From a bacterium (lineage in GTDB: Bacteria; 4484-113; JAFGCY01), in the NCBI GenBank assembly GCA_020849855.1, contig JADZFO010000038.1, forward strand, positions 159,975 to 223,974: 64,000 nt of DNA. Reading direction: 5' to 3'. The first letter of the stretch is position 1, and the number at the start of each line of letters is the position of its first letter. The translations under genes were made by a program, and so were the position numbers. The notes below the pieces were generated by a model. It saw only the letters and a list, made by a program, of their open reading frames with translations. It was not told the DNA's origin and made no database searches. Of the stretch, positions 52,241-61,891 are shown in pieces.

Positions 52241-55200
52241 TCATGGATGCTGAACCGTTAGCTCATAGTCCATATCCGAGGAGTCGAGCACCACATAGTA
52301 GGTACCCGCAGTTGGCAGGAATAAGTCCAACTCCATGACACCGCTTTTGTTTGAACTATACGACTCCGCGATTTGTTCCTCAAGGCTGTTGAGCAGGTAG
52401 CAGTGCACGTCTCTGTACCAGGCAGCCGCCAGAGAGACTTTAACCTTGGCGAGACCGGAGCCTGAAGCCTGGATCTGGTAGCAGTCAAAGTCGTCATTCC
52501 CATCCGTTGGGTTTTCGGAATCCAGGCTTGCGACAAAGGGCGTACCGTCAGCCAGCGGTGTGGCGTCAATCAGGTCGTTGTTCGGCTCTCCGGCATCGAA
52601 GTAGCTGTAGCTGAGGCTGAAGTCCTGCACCACATCCGCATTGCTGATCTCGACACTCACCACATTGGCGGGCGAAACGTCGTAGTTCACGGCATAGCAC
52701 TCGAGAGAGTAGGTGCCGGGCTCCAGCGGCCCGATGCGATAGTCCGTTTCGCTGAGCCAATCTGGTTCAATCTCGCGGCCGACAATGCGCAGCCCGGCCT
52801 GCAGCTCTTCTGCCGGGACGTCATGGCTGAGCTGGCCGGTGATGTAGTAGGCCTCCACAGGCTCAACGCTGAGGTCATAGCTACCCGAGCCGCCGTCGCA
52901 GTAGATCTCGATGCGGCTCGAACTGCTGCCTGACTCGAAAATGAAGGAACCGTCAAAGCCACGATAGCTGCCCAGCTCGTTCTCATCCTGGTCATAAATG
53001 GTGTAGAACTGCTCCAGACTGCCGTCGCTGCCGCCACTGGAACCGAAAGTGATTCTAATCATCTGCCCGCCGCTTGAGAAAATATAGCTGTCTTCAGGAT
53101 CTGTTTCGTGGTCGAGGGTGGCGCTGAGGTTGCTGAACAGAGTCAACTGGCCGGGCTCGCCAAAGCGATTGGGCTCAAGCCGGTCGAGGCCGTTGGCGCC
53201 GTCTGCGCTGAACACCACCTCGAGTTGATCGACGCCGGCGGGAATGGTCAGGGTCTGGCGGTTGAATTCCATGCCGTACCGGAAGGCCTCAAGGTAAAGC
53301 TGCTCACCCTGCATCAGGCCCAGCGCCAGGTCGGTTCGCCCGTCCGGCCCGGTCTTGCGCTGCTCCTGCTGGCGCAGCTCCAGCGGAAGGATGTAGTTGT
53401 CGATCCGCGCATCGCTGAGCGGCTGGCCGTCGACTTCGCACAGCACACTCACGGTAGTGCCGTCGAACTCCTCGATAGTCAGCCCGTAGGCATGTGCCCG
53501 CAGGTCGTTGCTGGCGACAACCACGTAATAGGGGTTGCCGTCGCAGGGGGTCGGTGTACGCGACTCCCAGGCGTCGGGGCGCTGGCAGACGCCAGGCAGG
53601 TAGCTTTGGCCCTGGTCAAGGATGGACAGGCCGAAGTTGATGTGTTCGCTAAATCCGCCGCCATCGCGCAGTGTTACAACTGCGCGCAGAAACTTCCCTG
53701 CCTCGGGCGTCACGATGTAGTAATCCGCGTTCTCACTGCCACCTACCGCAAGGCCACCGGTGGGGATGTCTACCGGCAGTGTCAGCGGAGTGGCGCTGGG
53801 TGCATTGTCGTTGGGTTCATAAGGATCGCTGAAGCTGACCGGCGCGGCTTCGAAGTTGACGTTGAGCTGGTCGCCAGCCGCCAGATTGGCATTTTGCAGT
53901 GGCGGATCGAAGGTGTAATCCGCATCCTCAGGAATGACGTTATACACATTCGGCGGCAGCAGCAAAGAGTAGTTTGGATTCTGGTTGACTGAGTATACAA
54001 ATCCTTCATCAATGCCGTCACTGAATCCCACTTTCGCCGCAGCAATGACTTCAGAGGGCGACAAAAGGTCATCGACCAGCTGCCCCTCGAGCCGTGAGAG
54101 CCGTCCGGCCTCCAGCGTAAGTGTATATGTGCCCCCGCCGCCCTGACAGTCAATCCTGATCCGGCGGGTTGCCGGCGCCTCGGCAATGTCGATGCCCAGA
54201 TAGCATGTGTTGTGCATTCCCCATGGCGAGCTGGATCCTTCATAGGTTTCAGTGTATTCCCAGCGCACCTGAGGGAATAGAACGCGCTGGTTGCTCTTGA
54301 GCTTGATGTAATAGCTGCCAGGGTTATCGAAGCTGAGAACAAAGCAGTCCTGCTTGTCGTCAATGGCCGAAAGGGAGTCGAAGTGCGGTGAATCCAGCTC
54401 CAGCGGCAGCGCGTCATCCGGAATGTTGTTGGGTTCGGGCCCCTGGAGCAGTTCGAAGTGGCTGGCGTTGTCATAACCGGTGAACACTACTCCGCTGACC
54501 GGCGCGCCGGCAACCGTCACCAACTGGGGATTCGCAAAAAAGACGTGGCTGTCTTTGGTGGCCATGATGTGCCAATTGCCATCCGGGATGGTTGGAAGCG
54601 TGAAAGTGCCGCCGGCGTCTGTCACCACGCCGCCTTCATCCAGAGTGGTGGTAACCAGCACTCCAGGCAGCGGCGCGCCATCTTGGTCCAGCACCTGCCC
54701 GCTGACGCTGAAGCGGTTGCTGAAGCCCAGGGTGAGGTCGTGCAGGCGGAAGTCGTCAAGGTCGTAACCGACCACCGCGATATAGATCTGGCCGCTGGCG
54801 CTTGTAAGCTGGCCCGGTGCGAAGCTCAGCGGGATACTACCACTGGCCGACTGCGGGGCCAGAAAGCGCCAGCTTTGTGACAGGTAATCGCTGACCGCAA
54901 ACCAGGCCTGGCTTTGGGTACTGACGTCGCTGAGGGTGAAGTCCAGACTGGTGACCTCATCGGTCGGTACACCGTCGAAACGATAGATCGTCCAGGCGAG
55001 CTGGTCGGCCAGCGGTGCAAAGATCGCCGTTCCGCTGGCAAAGGTGACTCCCGGTCCGCTCTGGTCGGCCTGGGATCCCAGTCGAGTTGCCTCGAATGCC
55101 GCGGCGATACGCGCGGGGTCGTAGTCTTTGACCGGCGGCAGCTTGGGCAGGCTGGCCTGGGCGGATGCGTCTGGCCCGGCAGACCGTCCGAGCAGCAGAC

Positions 55201-55276
55201 CTGTGTCCTCATTGCCTCCGCAGGAGGCCAGCAGCAGAGCAAGAGCGAGTGACAGGGCGGCGCGAAGTCTGGTCAT
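52241..55276 (-). CDS. Large lipoprotein with carboxypeptidase-regulatory-like and PPC-like domains
   Basis: About 1011 aa. Signal LALALLLASC with a lipobox. An N-terminal beta domain resembles the PPC lipoprotein at 14.4 kb. FSVSGQVLDQDGAPLPGVLV then GTFTLPTIPDGNW marks a CarboxypepD_reg-like domain near 205-270. PPC-like modules follow with PNN/PND motifs (PEPNNIPDDALPLELDS, YEPNDNAPSATPLTL, LEPNRFGEPGQLTL, GEPNNDLIDATPLAD). No enzyme domain is seen. An in-frame ATG 18 bases upstream overlaps the GGAGG, so ATG 55276 is the start. Confidence 0.75.
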   Translation of the reverse strand: MTRLRAALSLALALLLASCGGNEDTGLLLGRSAGPDASAQASLPKLPPVKDYDPARIAAAFEATRLGSQADQSGPGVTFASGTAIFAPLADQLAWTIYRFDGVPTDEVTSLDFTLSDVSTQSQAWFAVSDYLSQSWRFLAPQSASGSIPLSFAPGQLTSASGQIYIAVVGYDLDDFRLHDLTLGFSNRFSVSGQVLDQDGAPLPGVLVTTTLDEGGVVTDAGGTFTLPTIPDGNWHIMATKDSHVFFANPQLVTVAGAPVSGVVFTGYDNASHFELLQGPEPNNIPDDALPLELDSPHFDSLSAIDDKQDCFVLSFDNPGSYYIKLKSNQRVLFPQVRWEYTETYEGSSSPWGMHNTCYLGIDIAEAPATRRIRIDCQGGGGTYTLTLEAGRLSRLEGQLVDDLLSPSEVIAAAKVGFSDGIDEGFVYSVNQNPNYSLLLPPNVYNVIPEDADYTFDPPLQNANLAAGDQLNVNFEAAPVSFSDPYEPNDNAPSATPLTLPVDIPTGGLAVGGSENADYYIVTPEAGKFLRAVVTLRDGGGFSEHINFGLSILDQGQSYLPGVCQRPDAWESRTPTPCDGNPYYVVVASNDLRAHAYGLTIEEFDGTTVSVLCEVDGQPLSDARIDNYILPLELRQQEQRKTGPDGRTDLALGLMQGEQLYLEAFRYGMEFNRQTLTIPAGVDQLEVVFSADGANGLDRLEPNRFGEPGQLTLFSNLSATLDHETDPEDSYIFSSGGQMIRITFGSSGGSDGSLEQFYTIYDQDENELGSYRGFDGSFIFESGSSSSRIEIYCDGGSGSYDLSVEPVEAYYITGQLSHDVPAEELQAGLRIVGREIEPDWLSETDYRIGPLEPGTYSLECYAVNYDVSPANVVSVEISNADVVQDFSLSYSYFDAGEPNNDLIDATPLADGTPFVASLDSENPTDGNDDFDCYQIQASGSGLAKVKVSLAAAWYRDVHCYLLNSLEEQIAESYSSNKSGVMELDLFLPTAGTYYVVLDSSDMDYELTVQHP

Positions 55277-55421
55277 GGATCCGATCCTCCACATTTGCTT
55301 TGCAGCTCGCAGTCGCGGCGCAGGCAGTCCATATTAACCGCTAGAGCCAGTTATTCGCGAAGGTTCGCCCGCAACTGCGACCAAAGCTGCATTCAGGCGA
55401 TGGATCGGCGATAATGCCTGC

Positions 55422-55793
55422 ATGGACGAAGCCCAGCCGCAAAGTCTGCCCCAGCTGCCCCCCGAAGCCGACCCCCTGGAAGCGCGCGAGCTGATTGCCA
55501 GCCTGAGCGGCCAGCCCGGCTTCATGCTGCTGGATGTGCGGACGCCGGAGGAGCATGAGCAGCTCAGCCTGGGCGGCGATGAACTGATTGACATCTATGA
55601 CTACAGCTTCATGGAGCGCATCCAGGCCCTGCCGCGCGAGGGCAGCTATCTGATCTACTGCCGCACGGGCAACCGCAGCGGCCTGGCCTGCGAGATGATG
55701 CGGCGCATGGGCTTCAGCTCCGTATGCAACCTGCTTGGCGGGATCAAGATGTGGTCGGAGCGCGGCCTGCCGGTGGTCAGCGGCGAGGACTAG
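55422..55793 (+). CDS. Rhodanese-domain protein
   Basis: 123 aa. LLDVRTPEEHEQLSLGG and the active-site loop IYCRTGNRSGLACEMM with the catalytic Cys, then LLGGIKMWSERGLPV. It would carry a sulfur atom as a persulfide on Cys. GATAAT (55410-55415) is six bases before ATG 55422, leaderless. Its stop overlaps by four bases with the stop of the convergent birA. Confidence 0.88.
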   Translation: MDEAQPQSLPQLPPEADPLEARELIASLSGQPGFMLLDVRTPEEHEQLSLGGDELIDIYDYSFMERIQALPREGSYLIYCRTGNRSGLACEMMRRMGFSSVCNLLGGIKMWSERGLPVVSGED

Positions 55794-56647
55794 GGCGCCA
55801 GGCGCTGCAGGTCCTGATAGCTGCTGAGCAGCACTTCCGCGCCCTCCGCGTCCCGCAGGCGCAGGGCCCCGCTTTCCAGGTCCGCGCCGAGGGCCTCAAA
55901 GACGCCTTCGCGACCGGCGAGCTGGTAGCGCCCCCCGGCGCTGACATCCCGGAAGCTCCACTCCCGCAGCCAGTGCTCAATGCCCTGCTGCTCCCGCAGG
56001 GCCCGCAGCAGCACTTCCGTGAGGCCGGCTGCCAGCGGGTCCAGCTCGTGCCAGCGCCCGCTGACATCGCGCAGCGAGCAGGAGCGGTACTGCCCCGCCC
56101 CGCCCGCGCCAACCGCGCCATCCGTGCCCGCGCCAGCAGAGTCTGCGCCTTCGCGGCCCGCGCGCCGCGAGTTGACGTTCATCCCGACGCCGCAAAGCAG
56201 CCAGCCGCGGCTGGTTTCCAGCAGGAGGCCGCAGAACTTCGCCACCGGCGGGATCAGCAGCAGATCGTTGGGCCAGCGCAGGCCTATGGCCGGCAGGCCC
56301 GGCAGCAGGCGGGCGAGGCCCGCGGCCACAGCAGCGCTGGCCAGCAGCGGCAGGCGCGGATCGGGCTGGCCATCCAGGCCGCGGCAGACGCCGGCCAGGG
56401 GCAGAGCCAGGGTCATGGCCAGGTCCAGGCCGGGCTGCATGTCCCAGCTGCGGCCGCGGGTCCCGCGGCCCGCGAGCTGGCAGGGGCTGGCCAGCAGCAC
56501 GGCGCCGGCGCCCTCGGGACTGCCCAGGCGCTGCTTGAGCAGCCCGCTGGTGGAGGCCACTTCGGGCTCCAGCTGCAGCTCACAGCCCAGGGGCTGCAGC
56601 AGTGCTGCGAGCGCCTGGCTGGGCCCCGGCTGCCGGCGGACGGGCAT
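55790..56647 (-). CDS. birA: Biotin-acetyl-CoA-carboxylase ligase
   Basis: 285 aa. VASTSGLLKQRL, GRGTRGRSW (the biotinyl-AMP loop), RWPNDLLL and KFCGLLLETS (catalytic Lys), then GVGMNVN. No N-terminal helix-turn-helix, so a monofunctional ligase. An Ala/Gly-rich insertion (GADSAGAGTDGAVGAGGAG) sits between catalytic and C-terminal parts. TATAGT (56654-56659, minus) lies six bases before ATG 56647; leaderless. Confidence 0.9.
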   Translation of the reverse strand: MPVRRQPGPSQALAALLQPLGCELQLEPEVASTSGLLKQRLGSPEGAGAVLLASPCQLAGRGTRGRSWDMQPGLDLAMTLALPLAGVCRGLDGQPDPRLPLLASAAVAAGLARLLPGLPAIGLRWPNDLLLIPPVAKFCGLLLETSRGWLLCGVGMNVNSRRAGREGADSAGAGTDGAVGAGGAGQYRSCSLRDVSGRWHELDPLAAGLTEVLLRALREQQGIEHWLREWSFRDVSAGGRYQLAGREGVFEALGADLESGALRLRDAEGAEVLLSSYQDLQRLAP

Positions 56648-56765
56648 GCCCAGACTATAGGGCCTGCTGCGCCGGGCTTTACAAGGTGCTGGTTTCCTGC
56701 GATTCTAGTTTTAACCCCCTGTGGCTGGCTTTGGGGTGGACCGGCCGCAGGACCGCAGGTGGGAA

Positions 56766-57875
56766 ATGAACAGTCCGTATATTAATGCCCGGGCCACAGT
56801 GCTGGCCCTTGCCGCCGCGCTTTTTGCGCTGGTCCCCGCTCTGGCCAGCGCCGCCAGCCTCAGCAAGAGCTCGGCCAAGACCGAGCCCAAGAAGGTGGTG
56901 CTCAGCTTCAGCTTCAGCGAAGGCGTGGACTATGAGCCGGTGTTCCACTACAAGGACAACTATGTCGCGCTGAAGGTGAAGGACCTGAAGTTCAGCTCCA
57001 AGCAGCTGCGCGCCGGCATGGCGCCCAGCGGCAGCGAGCAGAAGGCCTGCTTCAGGCGCGTGGGCTACAGCCAGCTCAAGGGCGAGGGCGAGATCCGCAT
57101 CGCGCTGAGCAAGCAGCGCAGCCCCGGCGATGTGCAGGTGACGCCCGAGGACAGCGTGATCCGGGTCGAGATCTTCCTGCCCAGCGCGCTGGTCAAGGCC
57201 GGCAAGGCCGGCGATGCCGGCGAGGGCTTCATCCCGCGCGGCAGCAACAGCGGCAACGGCGGCAATGCTGCCGGCGAGGAAGAGGAGAGCAGCGGCCCCG
57301 GCCCCAGCACCTGGCCGCCGCAGGACAATGGCGCGGAAGCCGAGGCTGAAGAGAACGGCGCTGAAGAAAGCAGTGCCGAAGAGAGCGCGGCCGAAGAAAG
57401 CGCGGCTGAGGAGAGCGCGGCTGAGGAGCCCGGCGGCTTCCGCGGCGGGGCTGAGGCGGCCATCGATGAAGGCGAGGCAGCCGCCCTGGAGGCCCTGGCC
57501 GAGCTGGAAGAGGCCACGAGCGAGCAGGCGGGAATGGAAGAGAGCGCGGCCGGCATGGAAGAAGAAGCGGAAGAAAGCGCAGGCGCTGCCGCTGAGCCCA
57601 TCGACAGCGGCCCCTCATACAAGCAGTTCGACCTGTCCACGGTGCCGGTGGTGCAGCAGCAGTTCACCTCCGTGCCGCTGAACGAAGCGGTGCAGCGACT
57701 GATCGGCGACAGCGGCTTTAACGTGGTGGTTGGCGAAGGGGTGAATGACACCCTCGTCACGCTGAACTTCAACCAGAACCAGATGAGCCTCAAGCGCGCG
57801 CTGAACGCGCTGTGCATGGCCTATGACCTGGAGTACAGCGTGGAGGACGACGTGATCATCGTGCGCGGCAAGTAG
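56766..57875 (+). CDS. Secreted AMIN/STN protein, PilQ-like without secretin domain
   Basis: About 369 aa. A signal peptide (TVLALAAALFALVPALASA) is followed by an AMIN-like domain (about 45-145, VVLSFSFSEGVDYEPVF). A long acidic linker of Ala/Glu/Ser repeats (EESAAEESAAEESAAEE) comes next, then a C-terminal secretin/TonB short N-terminal (STN) domain: VPVVQQQFTSVPLNEAV, LVTLNFNQNQMSLKRALNAL. The beta-barrel secretin domain of PilQ is absent. ATG 56766 follows AGGTGGGAA. It may bind peptidoglycan or a pilus component. Confidence 0.72.
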   Translation: MNSPYINARATVLALAAALFALVPALASAASLSKSSAKTEPKKVVLSFSFSEGVDYEPVFHYKDNYVALKVKDLKFSSKQLRAGMAPSGSEQKACFRRVGYSQLKGEGEIRIALSKQRSPGDVQVTPEDSVIRVEIFLPSALVKAGKAGDAGEGFIPRGSNSGNGGNAAGEEEESSGPGPSTWPPQDNGAEAEAEENGAEESSAEESAAEESAAEESAAEEPGGFRGGAEAAIDEGEAAALEALAELEEATSEQAGMEESAAGMEEEAEESAGAAAEPIDSGPSYKQFDLSTVPVVQQQFTSVPLNEAVQRLIGDSGFNVVVGEGVNDTLVTLNFNQNQMSLKRALNALCMAYDLEYSVEDDVIIVRGK

Positions 57876-57925
57876 CGCGCAGCCGCGGCGGGAGCCGTGA
57901 CAGCTACACAGACATTGAAAGCGAA

Positions 57926-57957
57926 AGGGCCCCGGCGTATGCCGGGGCCCTCCTTTT
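57926..57957 (+). terminator. Intrinsic terminator
   Basis: Eleven-base perfect stem AGGGCCCCGGC/GCCGGGGCCCT with loop GTAT, followed by CCTTTTC. Ends the AMIN/STN transcript. Confidence 0.85.
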
Positions 57958-57988
57958 CATGCTTCTGCTGCGCTCTGCGCTGGCAGGA

Positions 57989-60907
57989 TTACTCGGTCAC
58001 AACCAGAGGATTGGCGAAGCTGAAGTCGACAGCGACGCCGTCCTCCAGCACCAGGTCATAGTTGTTACCGCCGGCGAAGATGCCGCCCAGGCCACTGCTC
58101 AGCTTGTCGATATTGCCAAACTGGTAGGTGCCCAGGAAGTCGATGCCGTTGAGGCCGAGGCCGACCGCGCGGACTTCCAGATCAAGGGTCTGGCTGCCAA
58201 TCACGCCACCCTGGTCGGTGGCGACCAGATGGACGTTGAAGTTGTCTTCAGGGGCCGCCACCCGGCCACCGTTCCACTGGACAAAGAGGACATCCGGCGT
58301 GCCGGCCTCGTTGAAGTCCGAGATGGTGGAGAGGGTCAGGGTCTTGCCGCTGAAGTCGGCGGTCGCGAAGTCCAGATCGCCGCGGCCGACGCCATCAAAG
58401 ATGTTGATGCCGAAGTCCACGCCGGCGATCGGCGCATCGTTGACGCCCAGGCCGTTGATGTCGAAGGTGCCAAAGCCGATCTCGGGACGCGTGCTGTCGT
58501 CGCCGGGGGTCAGAGGCTTGCCAAAGAGCTTGAAGCTGTAGGTCAGGCTCTCGACCGGGCTGGGATCCGGCAGCGCCGCGATGTCCACGCCGACATAGCC
58601 GGTGTGCGAGTCGGTGAAGAGAGTGAAGACACCCTCGATGCCGACGGTGCTGGCGTCAATGCCGGTGGCATCCGCAGCCTGGACGATGGTGATCTCGGGC
58701 CAGGGGCCGCCGCCGTCAGCCGGGGCCTGCCAGATGAACTCGTCGCCGTCATCCTTGAGCACATCGGAGAAGGCGCCAGGGAACTGCGGGTCAACGCTGA
58801 AGTCCACGTCGATGATCACGCGGCTGTTGCGGCGGATCTTCGGGTTGGGGTAGTACAGCGTGATCTCGTTGGTCGCCGTGCTGATCTCGGTGCCCGGCAG
58901 GATCATCAGCTCCGTGCTCGGCGGCAGGGCGCCCAGGACGAAGAACTCGCCCGGCTTGTTGGCCGAGTTGAAGTTGCCCGGCTCAGGGTTGAAGCGCAGG
59001 ACATAGTGGTGGCCCGGGACCAGGCTGGAGGGCGAGATCAGGGCTTCCAGGGCGAAGACCGGATCGCCGGCATCGCGGACGCGGAACTCGCCCGGGTCGT
59101 CCACCGGGTCGGCATAGGTCAGAGCCGTGGCGCTGCCGTTGTCGATGTCGTAGAGCTCGGCCACGCAGGTGCTGGCGTCGAAGGTGCCGGGGGCACCCTG
59201 GGCGCCGAAGTTGAAGACCGCCGTGGCCAGGGTGTTCTGGGCCGCACTGAGCTCCCAGTCACCGGCGCCGTCCTGGCCCTCAGCCGTCATCAGGCTGGTG
59301 TAGAGCGGGGCATCGGCATCGGCCTCGACGTCAATCGTGACCACCTTGGTGATGTCGCCGGGGATTCCGGCGCCACCGGCGGCGACGCTGGCGGTGAAGT
59401 TGCCCTCACCAGCGGCGTCCACGCTTTCGGGGTCGTCGTCAGGGAAGACCAGGGCGCCGACGCCGGTGCCGCTGGTGGCGGCGAGGCTCAGCACCGGGCT
59501 GGTGAAGACGCAGCCCGCCGCGCCGGCATTGCTGGCGCTGTAGCTGACCAGCCCCTGGACGGCCTCGAGGGCGTCGTCATAGACATCCTGCGGGATGATC
59601 GTGCCGGCATCGGCCGGGGTGAAGTTCTGGCCGTCATAGGCGCCGCTGATGCCCGTGATGTTGATGGTCAGCGAGCTGTTGGCGGTGACATTGGCCTCGC
59701 TGCTGTCAGCGAAGATGTCGTTGCCCGCGCCGGTGCCGCCGGTGGCGCCGACGATCTGCAGATCGAAGTCGGCCACGACGACCAGAGCCGGGATGCTCGG
59801 GCCGACGGTGATGGACAGGCCGGCGAAGGCCGGGCCGCGCTGGGAAGCCGCGGGGCCATTGGTGTCGACCACGCGGGCGGACACGAAGATCTCGCCGTCC
59901 GCGTTGACGTCCGCCGCGCTGGCCTGGGTCGCGGTGATCGCGCCGCTCCAGTTGCGGAAGATGTCGTTGAAGTCGGTGGTCGGGGTGTCGTAGTCCGATG
60001 TCGGGGCGTTGCCGTTGGCATGCTCCAGGGTCAGCACCGCCGCGTCAGTGTCGTCGAAGGTGGCGTCATCGCCCAGCAGGATCTCGACGCCGGTATAGCC
60101 ACGCTGGAAGTTCAGGCCGATGGCGGTCAGGTCCTGCACGCTGACGGTGCCGTCCCAGTTGTAGTCGCCGATGGCCGGAACCAGGTCGGTGGCGGAAATG
60201 GAGCTCGGAATGCCAAGCTGGCCGATGGTGGCCAGGTCGGAAACCAGGGTCTGGCTGTCGCTGTTGCCGTCGCCCGCGGCGAAGATGGCATAGACATCGA
60301 AGGTCGCGTCATCGCCGTCGCCGGTGGAGTTGTCGGTCAGCACGAAGCCGTCCTGGGCCGCCGTGTTGGCGGTGGCAGGGTACTGCGAATCCACGCCGTT
60401 AAGCGTGTAGGCGCCGCCCGCAGCGCTGACCGTGCGCGGGAAGGCCCCGCGGCGGAAGGTCACGCTGGCGAAGTCGCCGCTGTAAACAGCCGTTGTGCGG
60501 TTGCCCACCTGGCCGAGGCCCACCACGCCGGCGACATTGGTCAGCGCCAGCTCGAGGGGATCCTTGACCAGGCCGGCGAAGTTCACATCGACCGGCGTGT
60601 ACTTGTCGGGGTCATAGCCCAGGTCGAGCATGACGCCAATGCTGGAGGCTGCATCATCAATGCTTACGCTGACCACGGTCAGTTCGCCTTCATGCCGCAC
60701 GTTCAGGTCCATGCTGCTGTTGAGGCTGCTGTCCTGGTAGCCCGCATCGTTATAGCGAACCGCCTTGAAACCGCCTTCGGTGATACCGATGAAGCCGGCA
60801 TTGCCGTCCGCTGGATCAAATCCGATGGTGTTGCCACCACAAGAACCCATAGCGAGCGTCAAAACCAGCAGGGCGGACACTACTACGAGACCTACAGCTC
60901 GGTTCAT
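57989..60907 (-). CDS. Lipoprotein with cohesin-like and dockerin-like modules
   Basis: About 972 aa. Signal ALLVLTLAMGSC with a lipobox. Residues about 50-150 look cohesin-like (LTVVSVSIDDAASSIGVMLD, YDPDKYTPVDVNFAG). Near 200-260 a dockerin-like pair has DGNSDSQTLVSDLATIGQLG and DYNWDGTVSVQDLTAIGLNF, with Asp/Asn calcium-loop residues. Several Ig-like beta domains follow to the C-terminus. GGGGGATTAGG precedes ATG 60907; the frame is open 19 codons upstream. Probably surface-exposed; function unknown. Confidence 0.75.
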   Translation of the reverse strand: MNRAVGLVVVSALLVLTLAMGSCGGNTIGFDPADGNAGFIGITEGGFKAVRYNDAGYQDSSLNSSMDLNVRHEGELTVVSVSIDDAASSIGVMLDLGYDPDKYTPVDVNFAGLVKDPLELALTNVAGVVGLGQVGNRTTAVYSGDFASVTFRRGAFPRTVSAAGGAYTLNGVDSQYPATANTAAQDGFVLTDNSTGDGDDATFDVYAIFAAGDGNSDSQTLVSDLATIGQLGIPSSISATDLVPAIGDYNWDGTVSVQDLTAIGLNFQRGYTGVEILLGDDATFDDTDAAVLTLEHANGNAPTSDYDTPTTDFNDIFRNWSGAITATQASAADVNADGEIFVSARVVDTNGPAASQRGPAFAGLSITVGPSIPALVVVADFDLQIVGATGGTGAGNDIFADSSEANVTANSSLTINITGISGAYDGQNFTPADAGTIIPQDVYDDALEAVQGLVSYSASNAGAAGCVFTSPVLSLAATSGTGVGALVFPDDDPESVDAAGEGNFTASVAAGGAGIPGDITKVVTIDVEADADAPLYTSLMTAEGQDGAGDWELSAAQNTLATAVFNFGAQGAPGTFDASTCVAELYDIDNGSATALTYADPVDDPGEFRVRDAGDPVFALEALISPSSLVPGHHYVLRFNPEPGNFNSANKPGEFFVLGALPPSTELMILPGTEISTATNEITLYYPNPKIRRNSRVIIDVDFSVDPQFPGAFSDVLKDDGDEFIWQAPADGGGPWPEITIVQAADATGIDASTVGIEGVFTLFTDSHTGYVGVDIAALPDPSPVESLTYSFKLFGKPLTPGDDSTRPEIGFGTFDINGLGVNDAPIAGVDFGINIFDGVGRGDLDFATADFSGKTLTLSTISDFNEAGTPDVLFVQWNGGRVAAPEDNFNVHLVATDQGGVIGSQTLDLEVRAVGLGLNGIDFLGTYQFGNIDKLSSGLGGIFAGGNNYDLVLEDGVAVDFSFANPLVVTE

Positions 60908-61204
60908 CCTAATCCCCCTGGGATAGTTTGATATTTGGCCACGGGCTGATTCCAGCGGTTGCAAAGCGGGAAACGCAAGGCGTTGAAATTACCCGTATCC
61001 AAGATTCTTACCCCGCGCATCACGCTTCACAACACGAAACCTTTGTGCAGCCTTTCCATCCCACCTTGGCTGGTATGGCCGCAGCGCATTGCCCGTCCTG
61101 CCTGAATGCGCGGTATCATTATCGGAAGCCGGTAGCGCGGTCTGAAGGGCGGCTTTTACTCCAATTTTTGGGAACCCCGCCCGGGCAGATGAGTCTATGT
61201 ACGC
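60908..61204. other. Intergenic space without recognised gene
   Basis: About 300 bases between divergent genes. CTCCAATTTTTGGG-type AT runs occur near 61160 but no clear promoter pair was seen. Confidence 0.35.
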
Positions 61205-61828
61205 ATGCCGGTAATCTCAGCGTATATGAACGGCACCTATCTGGAATACAACTCGGCAGAGGTCAGTGATCTGATTGTCCGCTGCCAGTCAGGGAATCGC
61301 CATGCTTTTGACGAGCTGGTCTCCCGCTACCAGAGGTACGTCTTTAACTTGATTTACCAGCACCTCGGGCGTACGGACGACCTTGAGGATGTGGCCCAGG
61401 AAGTCTTCCTGCGCATCTACAAGTTCATCCGGAAGTACAGGGGCAATGCCAGCCTGGAAAGCTGGATATACAAGATCGTGCTCAACTACTGTCGCACGCA
61501 TGCCCGCCGCCGCAGTACCTGGCAGAGGATCTTCGGGATCCAGGCCTCGTCTGCCCGGGCGGACGATGAGCGCAGTTATGAGGTGCTCGACACCCTGCCA
61601 AGCGAAACCTATGACCCCGCCAAGACGGTGGAGCAGAGGCGCGTGGCAGAGGACATCCTGGATGCGGTCCATTCACTCCCGGACATTTACCGCGACATTC
61701 TGATCATGCGCGAAGTGAATGAACTGAGCTACGAGGAAATCGCGCAGATCCTGACCATATCTATAGGTACGGTCAAGTCGCGGATCAGCCGGGCCCGCGA
61801 TCTGGTGCGGGCAAAGGTAAAGCTGTAG
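61205..61828 (+). CDS. ECF-type RNA polymerase sigma factor
   Basis: 207 aa. Region 2: AFDELVSRYQRYVFNLIYQH and DLEDVAQEVFLRIYKFI. Region 4: LPDIYRDILIMREVNELSYE, then EEIAQILTISIGTVKSRISR as the helix-turn-helix for -35 recognition. It directs stress- or envelope-responsive transcription. ATG 61205 is given; MNG at 61226, eight bases after TAATCT (61212-61217), is an alternative start. The next gene encodes its likely anti-sigma factor. Confidence 0.92.
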   Translation: MPVISAYMNGTYLEYNSAEVSDLIVRCQSGNRHAFDELVSRYQRYVFNLIYQHLGRTDDLEDVAQEVFLRIYKFIRKYRGNASLESWIYKIVLNYCRTHARRRSTWQRIFGIQASSARADDERSYEVLDTLPSETYDPAKTVEQRRVAEDILDAVHSLPDIYRDILIMREVNELSYEEIAQILTISIGTVKSRISRARDLVRAKVKL

Positions 61829-61891
61829 GCAGCGGGATCGGGATTTAGGTTACGGGGAAGTTCAAGCCGAATGGCGGGAAGGACTGCTTAA

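Noticed and set aside
57959-60931. A 990-codon open frame on the plus strand, exactly opposite the cohesin/dockerin lipoprotein
   Set aside because: The minus-strand frame has a lipobox, a ribosome binding site and recognisable domains. The plus frame is a Val/Ala/Gly/Asp-rich mirror produced by GC-biased third positions, with no start signal.
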